From contig MU119241.1 of assembly GCA_014904845.1 (NCBI GenBank), positions 124,001 through 188,000 of the forward strand: a stretch of DNA of 64,000 nt, read 5' to 3'. Made by a program: the position numbers and the translations under genes. A model generated the notes under the pieces. It saw nothing but the letters and a program-made list of their open reading frames with translations, was not told the DNA's origin and searched no databases. Source of the stretch: Acephala macrosclerotiorum (Eukaryota > Ascomycota > Leotiomycetes > Helotiales > Mollisiaceae). Each line of letters opens with the position of its first letter. The stretch's first letter is position 1. Below are positions 20,826 to 30,636 of this stretch, in pieces.

Positions 20826-21634
20826 GGTCACAATACTTTGATTCTGACCTTTCTCCTTGTTAGCAGCTGTTTATGTTTGATGTTTGTGTTGATGGTGAGT
20901 TGAAAGGGGGCGCGCGACGAGAAGCTGCAGCCTGGCGTCCGTGTAACCTTAGGCGCTCGCTGAGGGGATTCTGGTGCAGTACAACAAGACGATATGCTCT
21001 CACAAATCGAACCCAATTTCGATTATTATTTAAGTCCTGTACTTAACACGCTATCTTTATTCACAGCAGAGGCACAAATCGAACTCGACGTATTGCTCGG
21101 GGAATCACGTGTCTGGAGTATATGTGGCATCAGCATTTGCCACGGTGTTGGGTTTCAAACGCATCCAAGTATTATCAAGTCATACGTATTGGCCTTAACG
21201 TCTTCGACATCATTGTTTATTCGCTCTAGATCGAGATCTCTCGACCAAAGTATCATTTACCAACACATTTTGAGTCTGGAGCAAACAAACTAGTTAAGAT
21301 CCCAATCGATCCAATACTTACTCACCACTACCCCAGTTGGGACTTTCTGCACTCCCAATATAAATAATACAATGCTATATAATTACTTTATCTTCAGTAA
21401 CCCGACATTTTTAAGCAAGGAGCGAAAAGTGGAATCCCCTACCAGCCATCTCAACATGTACCGGAGAACTTGCTTTAATTATGAACCATCACCTTCCAGA
21501 GGAATACGGAATTCTCATCCTGGAGTCGCTCATTAACGCACTCATTCACCACCCCTAAGTCCTGTAGTCTGTTTCATGAGTACAGCACCGCTGTACAAGA
21601 CACGAGCACCAATCGTCATCGAGAACCGGGCCAG
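20826..21634. other. Intergenic, nothing recognised
   Basis: 800 bp. A 25-codon frame from ATG 21481 (ending at a TAA) looks protein-like but cannot be joined in phase to the small gene downstream. Confidence 0.3.
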
Positions 21635-21950
21635 ATGCAAAAATCTATCCTATTACCTCGCGGAACAGTCGTGAAAGTTTACTTGAAAGAAAGCCCACGT
21701 AAGTTCAAACAGCACATGGAAATTCGAACTCGTCGCTAACGATTTCGACTTAGATTTCTGGTGGATCCAGGCTGATAATTGCAACTTTGGCTGGAAAGTC
21801 AATCGCGCTGAACTTGAGGATGAACCTGTTCAAGGACCAACGGAAACATTAGGAGCTTTTAGATCCGAAGATGTGATACCTGTATCTCAAGGGGTGGACG
21901 GTAGTACTCGTTCGAAGATAGAAGCGATGGACATGGGCATTTTTGGTTGA
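21635..21950 (+). CDS. Small two-exon protein of unknown function (86 aa)
   Basis: Exon 1 is 21635-21698 and exon 2 is 21754-21950. They are split by a 55-nt intron with a perfect GTAAGT donor, GCTAACG branch site and TTAG acceptor. The junction restores a histidine codon and the joined frame is open to TGA 21948. The protein starts MQKSILLPRGTVVKVYL and continues FWWIQADNCNFGWKVNRAEL, with an acidic second half. No signal peptide or membrane segment. I do not recognise the family. The tryptophan-rich FWW...NFGW stretch suggests a compact folded domain. The good intron and frame make it a likely real gene. Confidence 0.55.
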
Positions 21951-22436
21951 TTTAGGTGAAGAAGCTGGTCTCAAACCTCGGATGGTCGAAGCAAGGGAGA
22001 AGCATTAGAGAGAAGCACCAGAGAACTGATAGAACTGAGAGTCTTAGCATGTTCTTAAAATGTATATTAGGAACTATAGAATTCTATCCAAACCTCTTTT
22101 TGAGCCGTTTTCGTGATTCGCGCCCCCTATGTTTGCCTATAGCTTAAGCGAGAGCGACGGTTTACTTCACTTGCCAACAATGAAGCTTCCCCATGCCTCT
22201 TTCCAACTATTTACTAAGATTCCTAAAATTACACTCCTAAGGATCAAATGAATTTCCAAAATGACGCCAAATTTCATTGTGAACAAAAGCGCATCATCAC
22301 GTGCTGTCTGTCCCGCTTGTGCGGGGTAATCGCCGCATCAACCTTCTTCACATCTATCTTGTCAGAACATCAACCGCCTTCACATCTATTATTCTCTTTC
22401 CATCAAGACCTAATAACCCGGTATATCTTGCTCACA
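21951..22436. other. Intergenic, nothing recognised
   Basis: About 490 bp upstream of the 2EXR gene. The open frame reaching in from 22248 lacks features and I treat it as 5' flank. Confidence 0.3.
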
Positions 22437-22808
22437 ATGGCGTATCCCGTCCAGCCAGCGTCCAATTCGCTAAACCCAAGCATCGCGACATTCCACCCGT
22501 TTCCCAGCCTCCCCGCCGAACTCCGTCTTAAGATCTGGGACCATTTCCTCCATGTCACCCGCCCCGCACCCATCACCATTATGTTCACTCCCCGCAATGG
22601 TCAGTCGTCCTCTGCACCGGGGGGTGAGAAACCACAAATGTGGCAGGCAGACGACACGATCCTGCATCGTGGCAAGCCCATCCCCGCGATCTTGCACGTG
22701 TGTCATGAGAGCAGAGAGGTCGGGATGGAGCGATATGTCATGGGCTTTGAAGTCAGTGAGGAATTGAGAGCGCTGCCTTTCAATCACTGTTGGAAGAGGC
22801 TTGAATGA
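22437..22808 (+). CDS. Short 2EXR-domain protein, probably truncated
   Basis: 123 residues from ATG 22437. It carries the 2EXR (F-box-like) signature: FHPFPSLPAELRLKIWDHFL at about residues 20-39 and ILHVCHESREVGMERY near 82-97. Family members are usually 200-400 residues. Here a TGA follows KRLE. The next frame downstream (22800-22960) continues as a charged, hydrophilic stretch beginning NDREEWGQREG, so a frameshift may have cut the tail. The role of 2EXR proteins is unknown; many fungi carry dozens of lineage-specific copies. Confidence 0.6.
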   Translation: MAYPVQPASNSLNPSIATFHPFPSLPAELRLKIWDHFLHVTRPAPITIMFTPRNGQSSSAPGGEKPQMWQADDTILHRGKPIPAILHVCHESREVGMERYVMGFEVSEELRALPFNHCWKRLE

Positions 22809-23148
22809 TCGTGAGGAGTGGGGACAGCGGGAAGGCGGTAGGATGTGGAAGTCAGAGGGCGGAGAGGAGATGAGCGGAGACGAGGCTGAGGGAAGCAGGA
22901 GGTCTCGAAGATGTGTCGGGGAACACGAGTTGCAATATGCTTCTCGTTCAGAAAGATGACTCTAGACAGCCATCTGAAAATGGTGATGACTCGGTTGCTG
23001 GACGCTCAATCTAATCTTCTTTACCGGTACTGCGAGGCTAAATCTCAAGTCAGCGGCAGTAGAAACAAGCTTCGGCTGCATTAAAGAAAGATGCCTCAAC
23101 AGGAATTTCATTTCTCTTACCACTCATGTCCCGAGTATCCTTTCCAAC

Positions 23149-23994
23149 GTGAAATTCTTAAGCTTCGCTTTCATCTTGGCATGGGTCATAAGAGTGACGC
23201 TCATGGCGAGGTCTATACCTACAACATTTTAGGTACGCTCTACCAAAGGTAAGTATACGATGCCCTTCTCTCTTTTCTTCGCCTCAATTAACCATTCCAG
23301 AAACCCATGGCACATCTAGGACTATGGACCCTTCTGTGGAGATGGGAGCTCCTCAGGCATTCTACCAGGGATTAGCAGCATCCAATGACGTTGGTGGAGG
23401 TTCTCCGAGTAAATGTTTTACATTTACTCGGAGAACCTCCACTACTTCTGGCCTCTCTACGACCTCAACTCCGGTAACATGACCTGCAACTTCGACGGAG
23501 CAGCCACCAACAATTCTTTGCATGCCCCGGTTGAAGCTGGAAGCACAATAAATGCCCGCTGCAGCGCCTTACGGTTCACCCTGACCACTGTGGACAAAAC
23601 ATTGTTCTATCACCAATATGGCCCACTTCTAGTGTACATGGCGCTCTGTCCTGGCGATACTTGCGAAGGATTTGATGGCGAAGGCGCAGTGTGGTTCAAG
23701 ATTGCACAGTATGGACTTGCTCCTGAAACGAAGAACCTACGTGGACCCTGGTTACAGGCGAGCACGTTGATAGAAGAGAACGCGGCTGGGTTTCCAGTCA
23801 CCATCCCGAGGAACTTGAGACCAGGCAACTACTTGATCAAGCATGGGGTGATCAGTCTGCAATCGAACAAGAATGATGGTGCTCAGTTCTATATGTAGTG
23901 CGCTCAATTAAAGGTTGGGGGAAGTGGGGATAGGTTTCCCACTCGGGAGTACATGACTACGTTTCCAGGAACGTACAAGCAATTAAGTCGGTAG
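23149..23994 (+). pseudogene. Degenerate AA9 lytic polysaccharide monooxygenase
   Basis: The 3' two thirds is clearly AA9 (secreted copper enzyme cleaving cellulose): PLYDLNSGNMTCNFDG, HQYGPLLVYMALCPGDTC, AVWFKIAQYGL, GNYLIKHGVISLQS, GAQFYM. A TAG at 23896 replaces the Glu codon of the family FYxECAQL block. The frame then resumes CAQLKVGGSGDRFPTREYM to TAG 23992. The 5' end is also damaged. A signal-peptide-like run KFLSFAFILAWVIRVT begins at GTG 23149 instead of ATG. The mature start HGEVYTYNILGTLYQ follows in a different frame. A good intron (GTAAGT to CAG, 23251-23299) ends in sequence with several stops. A perfect palindrome at 23394-23442 sits where the middle of the N-terminal domain should be. 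Confidence 0.75.
23394..23442. repeat. Perfect 23-bp palindrome arms with 3-nt spacer
   Basis: Left arm 23394-23416 (GTGGAGGTTCTCCGAGTAAA and on) is the exact reverse complement of 23420-23442, with TTT between. It lies inside the AA9 pseudogene at the point where homology to the enzyme resumes. It may be the scar of a hairpin-mediated or fold-back rearrangement that removed part of the gene. Confidence 0.9.
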
Positions 23995-26900
23995 TCACCT
24001 CAGTTTTTCAAGCATTGTATGAGTTCTAATCTTGAGATAGATCCAGAAATTGCTCTCGCGGGCCTAGAGATCTCAGATGGTGATCTGCTCCCCCAATATA
24101 ACGCCACTGCGAGTCTGAAATAGACTGGCCGAGGCCGAAAGCTTGTTGACATATCTAGAACTATTCGTTTCCAGGACCACCTGTATGGACGAACTAGGTC
24201 TGAAATAGCTCCCTGGAAGATAGCTAGCATCAGAAGAAGAATTAAGTTCGTATAATTTCAGTGACGGAAAATGTTGACGCGGGCACCCTTCTCATCTACT
24301 CCGGGTTGCCGGAAACGAGAATAGTTGTCGGGCCCGAATGTGCGTGAAATTGCTGAGAAATGACAGCGAGACTAGATATGACAACAAGGTCATCTCTCCT
24401 TACCTTCGCACAGCAAGATCTCTCGCTACAAAAGATAGGATCTAGAATGGAAGAGAGATTGAGACATGCAAGTATATGCATGAGGCAAACCTTTAACTAC
24501 GTCACAATGAAGCGACCCTCCGCGATCTAGCTATCCCTCTTTTTATGCATAATACAGTGATGTGTAGTTATCATACTTGTTTTTGAACCCAGAGTCGAAA
24601 ATCACCCCTTGCTCTCCCTCAATCCCCAGCCTTTCAACTGCTGCATTTGGAGTCACTTAACCCTTCTTGCTCTTCACCAATCTTTGCCCCACCTCTCCTT
24701 TACTTCATCGTTCAAGCTCGGAGAAAGTATAAAACCACCCCTCACCCTTTAGAATAGCAGCTACTATCTAAACACAAATCAAGGCAAGCATAGCAGTTCT
24801 TGAACGTTGGGGCCGAGGAATGTGTCTCATGCGAAGATCTGGAGATCATTAGACTTTAACTTTAATTCCATCTTCCATCACTCCACTTGGAGAACCCGAA
24901 AGTTGAAGACTCCGCCTGCACTTGACAATAAGAAACAGAATGACAGCGAGCTGGTAAAGCACTTCAATTTCAGCACCTGCTCGACATCAAGGTCGAAGGC
25001 TTGGGGGCTGATATCGAAGTAGTGATGTCCGCAACTCGAGAGTGTCAAGAGTCAGAACGTTCTGTAGCTGGCAGGCCGTCCCCTGGAATCGGCATTGGAA
25101 GGCATTTCTCGTGAGATAACCTTTCTCAACGATGAGACTAGACTGTATTTATACCTCTCCACCCTCACTTCCTCTTTGCAGATTCTCCCCGAAATTCACC
25201 CAAATTAGCCTTTGACATTCACTAGAACTAAAACATTTCGCTCTCTCTTATCCCTAGAACCCGTGAGCCGCAAATGAAGCTCGCGAGGAATATAAACCTA
25301 CCCATCACCTTGGTGAGATTTGCCCCTCGAATTTAAGCAATTTCTTCCACGTATCCATCCAAGGGAGTCGACTTCCGACGCTTTAATTTGGGATACTATT
25401 CCATGAGCGATGCAGAGTTAACTCAACCTCTTCCCTCTTTATTTACTCCAAGTTTAGGGCATGACTTTATCATTCAATTTTTAAAATTGGGGACTACTTT
25501 CAACTTGATAGTAAGCAAGGATTTGACAAAATAAGCCGCCCTCCCCTCAAGATTTGCCCTCAGTCTCAGATCGAAAGCCCGGTGTGGATTCGGACGTAGG
25601 TAATAGGTTACCTCTAGAGACTCGTATAGAAACCAAAGACAATTGAGAGACCAGTCTTCGACTCTTCCTGCGCTAAGTGTGCTCCCCGTGAATTTTGTTG
25701 CGATTGAGGGGCATGGGTTGTATTTTACTTCAATTGGAGAATTCATTCCCACGAATTCAGATTTTCACATCAAAATGCCAACACTAATTCTGCTAATCAG
25801 CTCTTTCCGTCCTCCTCTTCACCCCACTTCGACTTTCCAAGCATAAAAACATCCATCTCTCTTGCTAGGGTCGAGCTTTAACCCGACATACCTGGACAGC
25901 AACGGCAGTGATTGTGTTCGTGATCCCGTGCGAGAGGTTGAGTGATCGATAATCAGACTAGATCCGAGAAGAATCGAACCCCAGTCTTTTCGGCCTTTCT
26001 CCAAGTTCTCCCTTCTAGGTTGCTCGAGGATTAAAATATTGAATTTCCAAAACCTCAGATCTTAACAACAAAACTCAAAACGACGACAGAATAATCACCC
26101 CGCCTTCACGGCAAAATACAATTCAACACTTGCATCTTCCACCCAAATACACCATCGTACTCACAGACCAGCCAGGGAGATTTAGATTCCTAGAGTACAC
26201 TAGAAACATCCGGACGTCAGAGACAATCGGTAAGTCAGACCGAAAGTTTTGTGAGTGAGGTGGTCGGGTTGTGTTTATACCCTTCAGCTCCTCCACCATT
26301 TCTGCTATCGCAGAGGCACCCCGGAATCCAACTAGGATTGCCTCTCTAAAATTGTTTCTCTTCTCGAACGTTTCGAACTCCGCTTCGCATGGGAAAACAC
26401 AGTCGTGAAAAGTATAAAATCACCCACCAGAACATCCATACAACAGAATTCATCCATTAAAACAAGAGAAGGTCGAGGAGATCTTGATTGGCTTGTGAAG
26501 GGAGCAGGCTTCGAATACTAGATGTGGAAATATGATTGAGAAGGAGCTATACATAATTGACTTGAATCTCTTCCTCTCCCCAACGTTTCTGGACAAGATT
26601 TTACGAACGTGATTCGAAAGTCAAGAAGCTAGGCTGGAACTTGACAACGACAAAAACTGAATCGATAACAAAACAAACACCCCCTTCTTCTCGTGGGTTT
26701 GCCCCGGGACCAGATAATGATCCACAAACACCACTGCAGTTGCGGCCTAGTTAGACTTTAGTTCCCCCTACCCCTCTCTCTTACTCTCTTGTCAAGGAGC
26801 AAGACTCCGGAATTGAGATTCGAAAGTTCGGAGATGATCTAGAAATTGACAACAACACCCAAATAACAATGACCCAAGGCTCGCGAAAGTGACTCCATCT

Positions 26901-27819
26901 CTCTCTTCTCCACACCACACCAGGAGTCCGCAAGCAGACGCTATCCTAGGCAAGAGGAGAAAGGCACAACAAGAAAACTAGCGACGAGACACGCATCAGC
27001 AGAACCCGAATTTATTCTTTTTCTCACTTCAATTCGACGGCTGGGAAGTTTGATGGGTGAGAGGGAGGGTGAAGGAGGTTTACGTACCCCGCACTTAGGA
27101 GAACTTACTCGCGAGGCAGCGAGCTCACTTGAGCCAGCTTGCCCTCCTCTCTCGATGTTAACCCCTTCCCTAAGCCCCCACTCAACTCGAGCACCTTCCC
27201 TCACCACCCATTCACCTAGCACCCTCCACCCACCATTTCCCTTCACATTCACACATTCAAGAAGAAAAGATATTCATGTTTTCAATATCCATTTCATTAA
27301 AGTTACCACACTAACCTACCCATGCATTCATCCGGCGCCTTCAATGCTTGAGCCAACGAACTCTTTTGCTTTTGGCAAGTTCCTCTCATGTATGTATAAT
27401 ACACTTCTCTCCCCTCCCCTCCCCTCCCCTCCCATTTCCCTCATTTCCCTCTCCGCCACCTCAGCCACCTTCCATCTCCTTCTCCCGAAAATACCCTGTA
27501 ACAAGCCTTAACTGTGACCTTGGCCTCTTATCCAGATGTCTACAAACATAATCAAATCACAAAGGTATAAAACAACATGTAGTCCCCGCCATTCCATGCA
27601 TCGACACAGAAACATTCAGAACCAAAAAAAAAAGTGCCCTCCAAAAAAGCTCTCGAAGCCCATTATCTCGCTCTCAATTCCAGAAGATGATGGACAAAAA
27701 AAAGGAACAGAAAATGAAAAAGGAAGAGGTATATCACAGAAAAGGAAAAGGAAAAGAAAATGCAAGAGAGTATGTACAATGATTGTGATGTGTTATGCTT
27801 ATTTGAGAGTTGGAAACTC
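23995..27819. other. 3.8-kb gene-poor region
   Basis: No coding sequence, tRNA or transposon that I can support. Sequence is pyrimidine-rich in long runs. It holds several TATA-box-like sites about 0.4-1.2 kb apart (AGTATAAAACC near 24728, TTTATACC near 25149 and 26275, AGTATAAAATC near 26410). These could mark unannotated transcripts or simply be composition. A GGTTCGATTC-like stretch on the minus strand near 25975 does not fold into a tRNA. Confidence 0.4.
27409..27433. repeat. Short (CTCCC)n microsatellite
   Basis: About five tandem CTCCC units in a pyrimidine-rich intergenic stretch. Confidence 0.8.
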
Positions 27820-30636
27820 TCAGGTACTCCAGAGCTCGATGCTCCTCCTCGGTAACTGCGCCTCCATCTCCAACTCCCTCCTCACCTTCACTTTACTTGA
27901 CACCGAGGAAACATTTTTACTCCCAACAGTGCCGTTTCCAGCATTGACCGTGAAAGCCAGTAAATCCACAACGTTGCCATTCCCCAGGCTCACGTTGGCA
28001 GCAGCCATATTTGTGAAACTCTGCAGACTAAAGAACTTCTGCAACCCGCTTTGAGCCGTAACAGCAGCGTCGAATTGTTCTTGCTGGAGGATATACAACA
28101 CAGCTACGCGGGCGAAATCGAGCACTTCTTCTGTGATGTTGAATACACCTAGTGGGTTGGTTGCTGTGGACGAGGCACTTGACGTTGTGGATGAGGAGGT
28201 GCTGGTGCTGGTTTTGGTTGAGGCGGTTGAGGAGGGGGTCGAGGAGTCGTAGATTATGCCACTATCGCTTGTAGCGACCGAGCATGATGCTGAGGAGGTG
28301 GTGTCGCGTTTATTCTTCGTGCTCGTGCCCGTACTCACAACATCATTTGCATTCCCCTCTCTCTCACTCTCTCCATCAAACGTCACCAGCGCATTCTCAG
28401 ACGCACAAGTCAGATTTGCATTATTGAATCTCGCAATAATCGTCGACTCGGAAAGAGGGATCGAAAAGTTTGTCTGAGCGTCAGCAATCAGTCGTCCGAT
28501 CGAGTCGCCGAGTGTGACGTTTGCGAGATTAGAGAGTGTGGTTGTGGTGCAGCCTGTGGCGTTGGCGATCGTACATGTTGAGCCTGTGAAGCCGTTTGTG
28601 CAGATACAGGCACAGGAGCCGTTATCAATCACTGATGTTCCTCCATTCTTACACGCCGTTGTCGAGGAAGCTTCGCATTGCTGGAGCGCGGAGACAGTAG
28701 TTGACAATTTGCTGGATGGTTTGTGGAAAACAAGTAACTCGAGAGGGACGACCACTGCAGCCGCGATGATAACTAGGAGGATTAAGAGAACGAGAATGAA
28801 TCCCCAACAAGGAAGACCACAGCAACGACGTTTCTTCTTAGGTTGTTCGGATGAATTGGCGAGGTCGCCGTATTGACCGGCTGAAGGCCAGGATGAGACT
28901 GGACGTACGGGAGTTCCGCCTCGAGTTGGGGTTGCGATACCTGGGGGTGGGAAGGCGGCTAACATGCCTGAAAGACCGGATTTGTGCTTTTCGTCTTCGG
29001 ATACTATTCTCGTCAGCTTCGTTCACACGAGAAAGGGAAAGAAAAACTCACAGCCCATCTCCTTGTCTCTCGCAAGTCCGTTGTCACTAGGCCAGTCATT
29101 GAGAGCTAATCGACTTCCAGGTCTTTTCCCATGATCCATCATGGCTGCTAGCCTCGTCGCGCGTCTGATCAGGTCTGGTAAACTCGTTAAACTTCCTCGG
29201 GCCTCTGCATCACGAACAGCATCCATATCTAGCCTCGGCGGCCTTCGAATCGCAGATAATCGACTGAAACCAGGACTTGGAGTTCGAATCGGAGCTGGGG
29301 GAGGTGCCAATGAACTCGCTGCGTTATAAGCTCCAAGCATTTCCTTCTCTGTCGCTTTCGGTTCTGAACGGTTAGCAGCATATGCTGACGCAGGTTCGTT
29401 TGTCGTTACAGCTCTGGCAATGGTCGGGATCGTTTCTTCGGAAGAGGTAGATGACTTGTCGATTAATCCAGTTCCGGTCGCGAGCGGTGAGTTGACATCT
29501 CCAATTATCGGCCAGACTGTTTCTCGTTGTCCACCTTCGTCTGCTTTTGGAGCTGTGAGTCCTTGAGATGGTCCCCCAACACCAGCTATTACGCCCATCT
29601 TCTCCAGTTTCGACATGCTCTGCTGAGGTGCTTGTTGTGGCTGCGTAGGCTCGACTCTCTCTGAACTCCTGGTTGTTATCATCGAAGGTTTCGCACGTCG
29701 TCCAAAACTAGCACTTCGTATTAATCCTCGATCATCGCTATCATCGCCATTAGATTCCCTCGATTTCATCGATTCTCGTCCCTCCTCGATTGGCGAACCA
29801 AATCCTCTCCCCTCGTCTCTGTAATCTCGACTATCGCGATCGAATACCTCCTCGTCCTCATAATCATCTTCATCGTACCGTGGCGAATCAGATCCCCAAC
29901 TTGTTGGCATGGCTGCGCTCGACGCGTACGATTGATGTGATGGAACTGTCCGCGGGCTTTCCTCTGGAATTGGCGAAACGAATGAAGCTTGGGAATAATA
30001 TGAAGATGCGCCGCGTCTTGATGATGGTGGTGGTCCAAGATTCGCGCTCCTCCGAGGGGGCCCTGGTGGAGGCATTGGTACAGGAAAATCTGGTATCGAT
30101 CCAACGGAAGAAAGTGTAGACTGCCGCGAAGACTGTGTCATAGGAGAAGTAACAAGCGGCGAGATAACATCCTCCTCCTCCTCGTATCCTCTGCCCTGCT
30201 GCGGTTGGTACTGAAAAGAAGGTGTGGGGTCTTGTAATCGTGAAGCGTCAAGCATCGATGGAACATGACTTGGTCGTGGCGGTCGTTGGGGAGGCACACC
30301 TCTTCCAGGAGGAGGTTGGTACTGAGGATCCGATCCACCTTCAATGGTCGCAGCCAGCGGCCATTGCGGGACCTGTGTTGGTCTCGATATCGCAACCCCG
30401 ATTGGGCCTTGCCCGCTCTTCGTCGACACGAACGCTGGTGGCACTTGCGGTCGCGGTCGATTTGTTGGCGCACGCGGGGCCGCTCGCGGGTTATCGAACG
30501 CTCTCTGTTGCTGTAGTGGTCGTGGTATCTGTGATGGCATCTCTGGTGCGATTCCCTGCTCTGCCATCTCTCTTGCTCTTCGTACTGATCCTCCGCCGGG
30601 CAACCTGGTTGGCGCAGGCCATTGCTGTTGACTCAT
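27820..30636 (-). CDS. Proline-rich single-pass membrane protein with EGF-like module
   Basis: Exons 30636-29052 and 29003-27820, joined across a 48-nt intron (GTGAGT donor, GCTGAC branch, ATAG acceptor) in phase, 922 residues. Start chosen at ATG 30636 (MSQQQWPAPTRLPGG); the frame opens earlier only from TTG. Residues 1-590 are low-complexity, rich in Pro, Ser, Arg and acidic patches, and presumably cytoplasmic. A KKKRRCC stretch precedes one membrane segment at about 595-621 (GFILVLLILLVIIAAAVVV). An EGF-like six-Cys module with the CKNGG hallmark lies at about 638-672. A Ser/Thr-rich stretch and a conserved-looking extracellular domain follow. The layout suggests a surface sensor or wall-associated protein; function unknown to me. 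Confidence 0.82.

Noticed and set aside
25950..26010. tRNA candidate on the minus strand (GGTTCGATTC T-loop-like sequence)
   Set aside because: The T-stem pairs poorly and no acceptor, D or anticodon arm can be folded at the right spacing.
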